From NCBI GenBank assembly GCA_963922205.1, contig CAWUHX010000149.1, positions 434,001 through 498,000 of the forward strand: a stretch of DNA of 64,000 nt, given 5' to 3'. The translations under genes and the position numbers were made by a program. The notes beneath the pieces were generated by a model. It saw only the letters and a list, made by a program, of their open reading frames with translations, was not told the origin of the DNA and searched no databases. This document shows positions 12,946-22,690 of this stretch, in pieces (the stretch's first letter is position 1; the number at the start of each line of letters is the position of its first letter). Source of the DNA: Romanomermis culicivorax (taxonomy: Eukaryota > Nematoda > Enoplea > Mermithida > Mermithidae).

Positions 12946-13971
12946 CATACCTGTAATTGGGGGGGGGGGGGAATTGGGGGACCCCCCAACTGGGCCCCAA
13001 CCCCCCAAACTTGTAAGAATTAGAAAAAATTGCTTTTTTTAAGAAAATTTTCTACTTTTTTCGACCCCCCCCCCCCCAAACCATACATGTAACGGAGCTC
13101 CGAGGTCTGGGAGGGGGGGAGTTGGAACATTTTTTTCGGGCCGGGGGTCAGTAATTCCCAAAATTTTGGGGGGAGGGGTCCCTGAAGGAAAAAAAATTCG
13201 ATTTTTTCATGAAAAATGTCCGAAAAAAACGGTTCAAAAAGCAGTAATTTTTGTCTAAAAAATGATAAAATATGTACTTATGGCGCGGAGCGCCGAGAAA
13301 ATTGACGTTTTTGATATTTTTTGTTCAAAAATTGACATTTTTCATGAAAAAATGACATTTTTCAGTATTTTTCCAACTAAAACTATGGGGGTCCCTAACC
13401 ATATGGCTAGCCATAGGATTGGAAAATCCTGGGGGGGAGGTCGCTCAATGGCTAGCCATATGGTCGACGATTTCTGGGGGGGGGGTTCCCATCATACATG
13501 TAACGGAGCCCCGAGGTCTGGGAGGGGGTTGGGCGACTTTTTTGGGGCCGGGGGTCAGTAATTCCCAAAATTTTGGGGGGAGGAGTCTCTCAAGGAAAAA
13601 AAAATTGATTTTTTCATGAAAAAAGTCCAAAAAATAGTAATTTTTCCCTAAAAAGATCGAAGAAATGTATCCATGGCGCGAAGCGCCAAGAAAATTCACA
13701 CTTTTTACCATTTTTCGTTCAAAAATTAAAATTTTTTAGTATTTTTTCGACCAAAAGTATGGGGGTTCCTACGGCTACCATATGCCTAGCCATTGGATAG
13801 GAAAATCCTGGGGGGGGGGCGGTCGCCCAATGGCTAGCCATATGGTCGACGATTTCTGGGGGGGGGGGGGTTACCATAGCACTTCCCCCCCAATTACACG
13901 TTTGGTTCCCATAGCACTTCCCCCCCCAATTACATGTATGCCCCAAACTGGTCGGGCCTCTTACAGGTATG
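12946..13971. mobile_element. Non-autonomous element with CATACCTGTA ends
   Basis: It begins CATACCTGTA and ends in the complementary TTACAGGTATG. The flanks gttcgaat (12938-12945) and gttcaaat (13972-13979) match 7/8, fitting an 8-bp target-site duplication. The same ends are found at 20011-20152 and 61801-62022. The interior is made of long G or C runs and a tandemly duplicated unit of about 411 bp (13084 and 13495). Overlapping ORFs of about 90-136 codons here are low-complexity artefacts of the G/C runs and palindromes. Confidence 0.7.
13084..13880. repeat. Tandem duplication, two units of about 411 bp
   Basis: The block 'tacatgtaacggag(c/t)(c/t)ccgaggtctggg' starts at 13084 and again at 13495. 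Both copies continue in parallel through 'cagtaattcccaaaatttt', a (t)ggcgcg(g/a)agcgcc hairpin (13281 and 13674) and a cluster of CCATATGGCTAGCCAT palindromes. Copies differ by point changes and run lengths. Related single units occur at about 44340-44608 and, inverted, 49400-49760. Confidence 0.75.
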
Positions 13972-14087
13972 GTTCAAATCGATCCCCAAAAAGAAAAATT
14001 TCGGTCTCAATACCACTGAATGAACAGAGGAAGTTAACAATTTCTATTCATTCACCAGTCATTGACAATCTCAAAGTCTGTAGCGAT

Positions 14088-14941
14088 CAGGGTTTTTTGC
14101 AGAGGCCAGGTTGCAATGTGCAACATTTCAAAAACTTTGGTTGCACAGACAGATTTTTGGTTGCTCACTCTAAAATCAATAAATTAACTTAATTTTATCG
14201 GAAAACCCACCAAAAGCCAGTTTTTTTCAATTTCATTCGAATCACGTCGCTCTCAGACTTTAAAAACCGAATTTTTTGAGTTTTGAAGAGAAAATGAAAA
14301 CATAGTAACATAGGTAACTTGTTCGGCGCGCAGCAACGAAAATTTTTCTGAGATTTTGATATTCCAGAACGCTGGAAAATGTACCTTTCAACTTTTAATT
14401 TCCAAGATAAAAGACTGTAATTTTTCAGTAAATCCAACGAATTTTCAGTCAGGCTGACTATAATTCTAGAGGAAAGCAATCAAGAATTTCGATTCTTCAA
14501 CCAGCAAGAATTTCTACTCAGACTCAAAATCTTCTAATCGCAGAAATGTCAAAATTTTTTAAAGATAGCAAAAATTTTCGAGGAAAATATACCAAGAAAA
14601 ATCTTTCTCTTCGTTAAATTCACCAAAAAACAACACAGGATCAAACATTAATCCATAGTTATGTTGATAAATAAAAGCTATAAGCATTAGCTAGAGTGAC
14701 ATTTTCTAACCGCGCACTGGAATAATATAGAAAAATGATTAAATAATTCCCATTTGGTACGGAATTGCGCCGGAAAATTTTCACTATTTTCCATTTTATA
14801 ACGCATAAAAATGCCTCTCCGGACAGGAAACCATATAACCTAATCAAAAGGGCAGTCAGGCTTCAAGTTGCACTATGCGACTTGACAGAAAAAATTGGTT
14901 GCACAGCCCGAAATTTGGTTGATGTGGGCAAAAAAACCCTG
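14088..14941. mobile_element. hAT-like non-autonomous element, GTTGCA word
   Basis: The left end is CAGGGTTTTTTGCAG and the right end CAAAAAAACCCTG. The flanks gtagcgat (14080-14087) and gtagggat (14942-14949) match 7/8. GTTGCA/TGCAAC words occur just inside both ends ('gttgcaatgtgcaac' near 14111; 'gttgcactatgcgac' near 14868). Degraded GGCGC hairpins lie near 14323 and 14767. No ORF of interest. Confidence 0.65.
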
Positions 14942-15020
14942 GTAGGGATAATACAATATTCGAATAGAATTCGCTTGCGTTAGCGTCTAGAGATAAATAA
15001 AAGTATATAGGCTGTCATTG

Positions 15021-15196
15021 ACTCGGCGCATAGCGCCAAAATTTTTTTGCTTTTTTGGCCCCTAAAATGACTAAAAATCAAGGAAATTCAGCCTTAGACC
15101 AGTCAAAAAATTGTGCCCATTGGCACAAACGCTCAAAGTTTTTTGTGCCATTCAGAATTTTTTTGTGCCAAAAACTATGTTTAGGCACAAAAAAAC
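15021..15196. repeat. Repeat end with GGCGC hairpin and GTGCC/GGCAC words
   Basis: It runs from the hairpin at about 15024, through GTGCC/GGCAC words in alternating orientation, to AAAAAAACACTG at about 15196. It is collinear with 61611-61784 and, inverted, with 58776-58955, so this is one end of a dispersed family. The missing other end suggests truncation. Confidence 0.6.
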
Positions 15197-15214
15197 ACTG
15201 CTATAAGGGCCGTC

Positions 15215-15304
15215 TGATCCGAGATTGCACTATGCAACATCGCATGAAAAAATTTGGTTGCACAACCCGAAATTTGGTTGCTTGGGCCAAAATAAAAAAC
15301 CCTG
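15215..15304. repeat. Right end of a GTTGCA-word element
   Basis: The order ATTGCAC-ATGCAAC, GGTTGCACAACCCG, TTTGGTTGC, AAAAAACCCTG parallels the right ends at 14860-14941 and 16840-16924. Its left end is not identified. Confidence 0.55.
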
Positions 15305-15308
15305 AGGA

Positions 15309-16924
15309 CAGGCTTTTTTATTTTAGCACAGGATAGATTGCAATGTGCAACTTGGGGGAAGTATTCGATTGCACAGAGAAATTTTCGGTTACTCACACTA
15401 AAATTAATAAATTCATCTAATTTTATCAGAAAAACGATGAAAATCTAGTTTTTTGCGTTGCATATAATTTGCGTCAGTTTTAGACTTTAAAAACTGAATT
15501 TTCTGAGTTCTGGAGAAAAAATGAAAAGTCTAGCAACTGTAACTTGTTCGGTGCGGAGCGCCGGAAAATTTAGATTATGTTACTTCTAAAACACCGGGAA
15601 ATTCATTTTTTCATCTCAATTTTCTGCAACTATCGTGTATCAATCCTAGTTTTTTCACCATTTGGCAAAGACGTCAAACAATTGTCTACCATTTTATCAA
15701 TCATTGATTATAAGTGTAAGGAAATTGTTCTTAAATGATATAAAGCATGAAAAGGCGTGCTATTTTGTCTCGGATTATTCCGGCGCACAGGGGCCGGAAA
15801 AAATTTGTATTTTGGCATTGTAACGAAAAGTGTATTATTGTGTCTTTTATTGTATCATGATTTTTCGACAAACTGCAGACAGATAAAATCTCATTAGTCA
15901 GAACGATAGTATTCCCAAATGACATTTATATCACAAAATCTTATTTAAAAACCTATTAGGAAAATACTCCAATATGAAAGTAGTTGGCAAGTAACTACAT
16001 TTTGTAACCAGACATATGACATTACGGAAAACCCAAATAATTAGATTCTCAAGATGCAATTTAAGAAAACAGATGATAACTCAAAAAACCCCTATAAAAA
16101 GGGCAGCTCATTCTTTGAAAAGTCGACTTTCCCTGTTCTCATATATTTTTCGACGTTTTACAATTTATTGTAACCTATATATATTGTTTGATTAACTATT
16201 AAAATGGTTTCAAGTAAGTTGTTGTTTCATATTGCATCCCACTTTGGCTCATAAAACCTACGCTACAAAGGATCTGCTCCATCCTGATTGCCTGTGCCTT
16301 GACAGCATTCTAGAATGCTGGAGAATGAATCTTCTGAACCTTTGTTCTGTGATCTTATTTTTCTGTTAATTCGATGAGTTTTCAGTCGGGTGGGAAAAAT
16401 TGAAATTCGAAAATCAGGCAAGGAATTAAGAATTCGATTTCTTCATTCTTCAACCGGCAAGAGCGCCAGTCAATGTTCTCTGTTGAGCTGATGATGTTTT
16501 AATTAATTCGTAAATGCAAAAAAATTATGTTTACGAAATTTGAACTTGTCAAGGTCAGCAAAAAGATTTTGTGAAAATAATCGAAAAACGTCTTGATTTT
16601 TTCATCGAATAAGTACAGGATCAAGCATTGATTCAAAATACGTTGATGTTTGAATGCTATGTGCATAAACTAGGGAGAAATTTTCTAATCACGCACTAGA
16701 AATGACAAAAATATAAATCATTCGACATTTCGTGCAAGCGAAGCGAAGCCCTGGAAAATTTTCACTATTTCCCGTTTAAAACGCATATAATGCATTTTCG
16801 GACACATTATAACCTAAGCATAAGGAAGGGCCGTCAGACTCAAGGTTGCACTGTTTAACTTGGCAGGAAAAATTTACTTGCACAGCCCGAAATTTGGTTG
16901 CTGTGTGCAAAAATAAAAAACCCT
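15309..16924. mobile_element. Probable hAT-like element, GTTGCA word
   Basis: The left end CAGGCTTTTTTATTTT and right end AAAATAAAAAACCCTG are near-perfect inverted complements. GTTGCA-type words lie inside both ends (15349 and 16843). Flanking 8-mers (cctgagga and tctggggg) match only partly, so the boundaries are less certain than for the neighbouring element. The interior contains two GGCGC-type hairpins (about 15559 and 15780). No coding sequence seen. Confidence 0.5.
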
Positions 16925-16939
16925 GTCTGGGGGGGGGCA

Positions 16940-17935
16940 AGGCCGGCGTTTTTTTTTGTGCACGGACATTTGTGCCAATTGGCACGAGGCCAAAAACATT
17001 TGTGCCAATGGCACAAAAAAATTTTTTCTACTAAAAACATATACTGAAAACTGTGGAAAGATTTTAGGCCAGAAGTTTGATAAAAATATAAATTAGAGAT
17101 GCGTTTAACCGCATTAATTTTTTGTTACAAATTATGCCCAGCCTAACCTATTTTTCAGCTAATCATGTCAGAGAGATAAGAAAAAACTGTGCAAGAAAAT
17201 AGTTCGCGGCGGCTCAAAAAGAAATGAAATGCCGATAAAATTAAGGCTCTAGAATTGATGATCAAATTGATTCAATTTTAAATACAAATATCTATATATA
17301 TTTAACAACAATGTAAAGACTAGAGGAAATAAAAAGGAAAATTGTGTGAATTTTTGGTCCAAACATTGCACCGATGATATCGATTATTCTGTTTGAATCA
17401 ATAAACACAGAAGCAATTTTTTTCCTATACATGTAGAAATTTTTTTTAAAAAACAAGTTTTCGTCTCAAAATCCTCGTTTTTTTCGCTTGAACATGCTCA
17501 TAAACGCTTTATTTAAGTGTTTTTGAGCTTTTTAAAGCATCCTGATAATCAAAAATTAAATTTAAATTTTGGGTTCATAAATCCTAATTTCTAGAAATTT
17601 ATCATTCGAAAATTTTAAAGCCATTAATTTGTTTGTAACCTTTCATAAATTTGGCCAAAAAGCTATGAGTCAGAAGCGTATAAATTTTCCAAAAATACTT
17701 CCATGAAGCTTTTGGATTGAATTTACGTTAAGAAAGGAACAAACGCTTCAAAAAGTTAGGAAAGTTGACTTGTTGATCTTTCTCAAAGAATAAATGAAGG
17801 AAAAAATGCGGATCTTCATTAAATATAAAAATAAATATTCAAGATTGCCAATTAAACATGAAATAATACGTTTAAGATGATGAAAACTATTAAAGATTAA
17901 ATGGTAAGTGAAGGTAGACATGCTAAAAGTCCTTT
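16940..17935. repeat. Composite of GTGCC-word end and shared repeat body
   Basis: The left part holds GTGCCAATTGGCAC words (16970-17020). From about 17440 on comes a body found again at 54290-54592, 58200-58520 and, inverted, 60960-61480 ('cgcttgaacatgctcataaacgctttatt', 'tttcataaatttggcc'). The segment 17740-17930 matches 57570-57740 and, in part, 48830-49000. It stops where a LINE fragment begins at about 17937. Non-coding. Confidence 0.6.
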
Positions 17936-18162
17936 TCCTGGTAAAGGATTTCAATATCTTAAGTCAGTTAAATTTGATTTCATGAAAGTTTCGTTGGCAC
18001 TGAAAAATTCAAAACCCACATTTTCCCTTGGACCTGATGGTCTGTGCGCCTAATTTCTGAAAAAGTTACACCTTGTTCTTGCTGAACCTCCTAGTGTTAT
18101 CTTTGAGGTTTCTTATAGGACTGGCACATTACCTGATTTATGGAAAACATCATACATGGTTC

Positions 18163-18342
18163 CAGAGGTCCCCAAGGTCAAATTTTCCAGGTAGGGGTAA
18201 AATTCAAAATTTCCGGGGGTAGTGTAGCTAAATGTCTACTAAACGCGTCATTTTGTCTCAAAATTAGGCAACCAGTGATCAATTTTAAGGACTTTAGGTA
18301 GGGGTAATACCCCCCTCATACCCCTCCCCATGGGGTTGTCTG
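18163..18342. mobile_element. hAT-type MITE, 180 bp
   Basis: The ends CAGAGGTCCCCAAGG and CCATGGGGTTGTCTG are inverted complements with a few mismatches. The element is flanked by a perfect 8-bp duplication, catggttc (18155-18162 and 18343-18350). A 181-bp relative lies inverted at 31138-31318, also with a perfect 8-bp duplication. It sits inside the RT remnant and splits its frame between the WKTSYMV and FKKGD segments. Confidence 0.9.
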
Positions 18343-18415
18343 CATGGTTCCAATATTCAAAAAAGGGGACCGTAGCAAATTTAAAAATTACAGGCCCATA
18401 TCACATTGTAGTGCA

Positions 18416-19467
18416 CATGGCCGTGCGCAAGGGGGGACGGGGGGGGGCGGCCGCCCCCCCCCCCATTGAGGCAGTAACTCTAAACCGAAAAGATGCGTTT
18501 TGGTGGACTTTAAAAGGTCAAAATCTCAAAATTTTCCGGCGCTTCGCGCCGGTCATGGGTATAATTATAACTATATTCTATCAGGCGCGGCCGTTAGCAT
18601 ATCTACTTCGACATACTAATTAATGCTCAACAGTTTCTATCAATCAAGTTAGCTCGTTTCATTTTCTAATCGTTTACAGTCAAGTATGTCGCCGAAAATA
18701 GAGATTTTTCATCAAGTCTCTCAATTTTTTTTCTCGATGATTGGAATTTTTTAAACGTTTGCAATCTGAACTTTTGCGTTTATTGAAGGTGGAAATTGAA
18801 GACATTACTCTAGAACGCGATTTCAAAACATTTGTTCACGAATTATCTGTTGGAGAGATTTTTCAGCGTTTTAGAATACAAAAACCCGAAAATTTTTTCG
18901 GCGCTGCGCGCCGAAATGGGACGCAAATTACGCTTCATCAGTCTGATTTTAATTCATTTCCCAACGTTATGAAGGTTCATTTTCCAGCGTTTTAGAAAGT
19001 GAAAATCAAAAAATTTTTCCGGCGCTTGGCGCCGGACCAAGAAAGTGTTTCAGAAACGTTTTAGAAAGTGAAAATCAAAAAATTTTTCCGGCGCTCCGCG
19101 CCGGACCATTCTATAGAACACCAATATATTCTTCATGAGCTCATTTTGACTAACATAACCAGAATTTTCTTAATTTTTTTCCTCATTTTTGCAGGTTTCT
19201 GACTACAAATATAACAAAATGCTTGGGTATGTCCCTAAAATGCATAAAAAAAGCATCCGTAGCCACATTATAAGCGTTTTTAAAAATGTGGAAAATTTTT
19301 GGAAAATGAGGGAAAGGATTTTTGGGTCCGGTTCTCATGTGGAAAAAATCTTCGAGGAAAAAAACGGTGATGCACACAGTATATCCGCGTAAGATCAACA
19401 TTTCCTGGGGCTATTCAGTGAAAAAATCTAGTCCGCCCCCCATGAAAAAATCCTGCGCACGGCCCTG
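18416..19467. mobile_element. GGCCGTGCGCA-ended element carrying a nested repeat
   Basis: The outer ends (GGCCGTGCGCAAGG; CCTGCGCACGGCCCTG) match the intact 151-bp MITE at 36474-36624. The interior between GAGGCAG (about 18465) and GATGCACACAG (about 19369) is filled by another repeat with three GGCGC hairpins (18536, 18897, 19018 and a fourth at 19088) ending in GAGGAAAAAAACGGTG. The composite interrupts the surrounding RT pseudogene. Target duplications are not clear. Confidence 0.65.
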
Positions 19468-20010
19468 GACCATGCAAAATCATGGAAGGAATAATTAATA
19501 AGGATATTGTAGGTCATCTTGACAGATATGCCTCATTCAGTAGTAAGCAGTTTGGATTCAGAAAGAATAAATCATGTGTCTTACAACTTCTTGAATGTAA
19601 AACTAAGTGGGTTAAGAAGTTGGATGATCAAGTTCCTGTTGATGTTGTATACATCGATTTTAAGAAAGCATTTGATACTGTCCCACATTCAAAGCTCTTA
19701 CAAAAACTACAAGGATATAAAATTGATAAATTCACAATGAATTGGATTTGCAACATCCTGACAGATAGAACGCAATGTGTAAAACTAAGTGAGTTCATTT
19801 CTGTTCCAACTCCAATAATTAGTGATGTTCCTCAAAGAAGTGTGTTAGGTCCAACATTGTTCCTGATATTTATAAATGATCTGAGTGATATAATTAAAAG
19901 TGATCTCTATCTACTTGCTGATGATGCAAAAAATTTTAATGATGCATGCAATTCAGTATTAATGCTGGAAGATTTAAACAGCTTCTATAAATGGTCTGAG
20001 GAATGGCAAC

Positions 20011-20152
20011 CATACCTGTACTTGGGGGGGGGGGGTGCCCCCCAACTTGGCCAACCCTGTACCCAAAATCATTCCCCCCATCCCCCCCCAGTTTAGAAAA
20101 AATTTCGAATTTTTTCTACCCCCCCCCACTGGTCGGAGGTCTTACAGGTATG
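20011..20152. mobile_element. CATACCTGTA-ended MITE, 142 bp
   Basis: It starts CATACCTGTACTTGGGG and ends GTCTTACAGGTATG, with a perfect 8-bp duplication atggcaac at 20003-20010 and 20153-20160. The interior is mostly G and C runs. It is inserted in the RT pseudogene, directly after the EEWQ codons. Relatives: 12946-13971 and 61801-62022. Confidence 0.88.
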
Positions 20153-20961
20153 ATGGCAACTTAGTATGTCATTGCCCAAACATTTGCGGAAAAATAATCC
20201 ATCCAATCAGTACAAAATTGGTGAATGGGATCTTGATGCTGTCACTGAAATGAAAGATCTTGGTGTTTATGTTGATGAAAAACTCAGTTTTGTTCCACAC
20301 TGTTATTACATATGATCAAGAAGGCTTATAGGGTATCAAATCTAATTTTTAAATGTTTCAATTCAAATATAAATAAATTAAAAATCAGGGCATTTAAAAC
20401 TTATGTTCGCCCAATCCTTGAATATGGTAGTCCTATTTGCAATCCTTCTCTAATGGGTGAAATACAAAGGGTAGAGAAAGTTCAGAGGTGATTCACAAAA
20501 CGAAACGATTATATGGTTTTAGCTCTAGGAATTATCAAGAAAGATTGGAGTCCACCAGTCTGCATTCTCTTGAATTTAGGAGAACTATAACTGATTTATG
20601 TTATGTTTATTCTATAATCTGTAACAGCATCTTGGACTCTAATAATTTTTTTGTATACAGTAATTTTAATTATCGTGTTAACAACCCATATAAATTATAT
20701 AAGACAAAATTTCGTACAAAATTACTCGAAAAAGATTTTTGTAATAGATATATTGACACGTGGAATATAATATGTTACCTAGTCATGTTAAATCTGCCGT
20801 TAATGTTCATGTATTTAAAAAATGATGCAGCATTGCGTTTTTGAGCTTATATCCGCGCGATACTAATCGCCTTTAAGCTCGTGTTAATATTTTTTTCTTT
20901 ATTCTTTTCTGAATTTATTTTTTCTAATGACGAATAAATTATCGTCAATTAAATTAAATTA

Positions 20962-21062
20962 TCGTAATAGAAAAAAATTCTTTTGCGCCATTGACACAAG
21001 TTTTGTTGGCCTCCTGTGCCTAGGGGCACAAATGTCCTTGCACAAAAACACGCTGCCACCAA
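20962..21062. repeat. GTGCC-word repeat end
   Basis: It contains 'ttgcgccattgacacaa', 'ctgtgcctaggggcacaaa' and a terminal 'gcacaaaaacacgctg', a diverged version of the GTGCC/GGCAC ends at 59700-59775 and 62290-62340. Confidence 0.45.
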
Positions 21063-21693
21063 CCCTGATCGTGCGTTTATGTGGTAAGCAAAAAATTGAA
21101 AACCGCCAAAACCACGGCAAGAACCCAGAAACTGCCAGAAGGATCTGAAAACTGCGAAAATGGCGGGAAATAGCCGCATCTCTGGCAACCACCGTTTTTT
21201 TTCCTCGAAGATTTTTTCCACATGAGAACCGGACCCAAAATTTTTTTCATTTTCCCAAAATTTTCCTCATTTTTAAAAACGTTTATAATGTGGCTACGGA
21301 TGATTTTTTATGCATTTTTGGAGCATATCCAAGCATTTTGTCTTATTTGGAGTCAGAAACCTGCAAAAATGAGGAAAAAAATTGAGAAAATTCTGGTTAT
21401 GTTAGTCAATATGGGCTCATATGAAGAATATATTGGTGTTCTACAGGAACGGGTGAAGCATGTTAACGATAGAGTTCTCAGGACTAAATCTGCTATTAAC
21501 ATTTCTGTGGTTCCGATTAGATTCATCTAATTTTATTTAGTTCTCGGTCCGGCGCAGAGCGCCGGAAAAATTTTTGGATTTACACTTTCTACCCTAAAAT
21601 ATTAAGGTACCGCTGCTTTTATCTTATCAAATATTCGAAGATTGGACGTGATTACCCGATTTCATTAGGTTACTGCATTAACTTATTGCCGAA

Positions 21694-22677
21694 ATGTCTC
21701 AATCGTCTGTTACTTCGAAACGAAATTCAAAAGCTCAAATAAACAATGTCAAAACCAAAGTAAATGACAACAACAATTCCCCATCATCAAATGTAATTAC
21801 TCCGTCTCTCTCGAAAAATTCGCTATCTCTGAATAATTCACCTTCCGACGACTGCACCTGCGTTATTTGTGATCAATTAGTTACTGACGATCATGTTACT
21901 GCTTTACAATGCGATATGTGCAACTTATGGGCTCATTCCGAATGTTTAAACCTACCAAAAACACTAATTTCTTTTTTTAACAGTCAACCTAAATCTCAAT
22001 CTGGCGCAATTTTCCCGTTTATTTGTCGTAAATGTGCTCCTAGTTTTAGAAACATGACTCAACAAATTGTCGATTTACAACACCGGGTTTCAATTATCGA
22101 ATCAAAAATTGGGCCGAATGAACCCTCAAAAATACATCATCCTACAATTACTCAAAATTTGGACAACCTAAATATAGAAATGCTAGTTCGGGATGCTATC
22201 GAGCGTGAATCAAAAAAGTCAAATGCCGTATTATTCGGATTAGCTGAGGACAATCAAGATGACCTTGAAAAAGTCCGACAAATAGTAATCGATTTCGGAC
22301 CCCAGTTGATTGAAAATGATAATGAAAATCAATTTACTGAAAATGACATAGTTAAAGTGTTTCGAGATGGGCCTAAAATCCCTAACCGTCCTCGTTTTCT
22401 CAAAATATGCTGTTCTTCATCTAAAATGCAACGTTCTTTTCTAAAATTAATCAATAAAGTTGTTAAACCGCAAGCACGTAATGATCCTACTTTAAAACCT
22501 TTTATTTTTCTACGTTCGCGTCCTGACTTATCCTTTTTACAGCGCCAACGTCAACGCGAATTAGTTGCCGAATTAAACAATCGTAGACAAGCAGGCGAAA
22601 CGGGTTTATATATTGATTTTCGTCATAATTGTGTAAGTAAGCAAGGTTCACATAATAACAGGGCTAATTTATTTTAG
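21694..22677 (+). CDS. LINE ORF1 protein with PHD finger
   Basis: An intact 327-codon frame. A C4HC3 PHD-type zinc finger is visible at residues 56-114 (Cys56, Cys59, Cys73, Cys76, His81, Cys84, Cys111, Cys114). A Ser/Asn-rich N-terminus precedes it. A basic, helical C-terminal half follows (residues about 160-320), with QRQRQRELVAELNNRRQAGE near the end, as in ORF1-type nucleic-acid-binding proteins of LINEs. ORF1 proteins bind element RNA during retrotransposition; that role is inferred from the family. The stop lies 13 nt before the ORF2 open frame. Confidence 0.85.
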   Translation: MSQSSVTSKRNSKAQINNVKTKVNDNNNSPSSNVITPSLSKNSLSLNNSPSDDCTCVICDQLVTDDHVTALQCDMCNLWAHSECLNLPKTLISFFNSQPKSQSGAIFPFICRKCAPSFRNMTQQIVDLQHRVSIIESKIGPNEPSKIHHPTITQNLDNLNIEMLVRDAIERESKKSNAVLFGLAEDNQDDLEKVRQIVIDFGPQLIENDNENQFTENDIVKVFRDGPKIPNRPRFLKICCSSSKMQRSFLKLINKVVKPQARNDPTLKPFIFLRSRPDLSFLQRQRQRELVAELNNRRQAGETGLYIDFRHNCVSKQGSHNNRANLF

Positions 22678-22690
22678 GTAAAAGACCCCC

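Larger units (their letters stand above)
17937..20945 (+). pseudogene. Decayed non-LTR retrotransposon, reverse transcriptase fragment
   Basis: A plus-strand RT domain is recognisable in pieces. At 18020-18160 come GPDGLCA and WKTSYMV. At 18350-18415 come IFKKGDRSKFKNYRPIS. At 19482-20010 come QFGFRKNKSC, VVYIDFKKAFDTVPHSK, SVLGPTLFLIFINDL and LLADD. Up to about 20840 lies the C-terminal region. The core motif reads LADD, where family members have F/YADD. Stops and frameshifts are present, and three younger insertions cut the frame: 18163-18342, 18416-19467 and 20011-20152. The endonuclease and ORF1 are missing, so it is 5'-truncated, as is common for LINEs. Same broad group (CR1/jockey-like) as the copies at 21.6-26.8 and 54.6-57.6 kb. 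Confidence 0.85.

Noticed and set aside
13262-14192. Several overlapping ORFs of about 90-136 codons on both strands
   Set aside because: They run through poly-G/poly-C tracts and palindromes within a MITE and give Gly/Pro/His-rich low-complexity peptides.
18416-19467. Looked for an 8-bp target duplication around this composite
   Set aside because: The flanks gtagtgca and gaccatgc do not match well enough, so I report only the terminal repeats.
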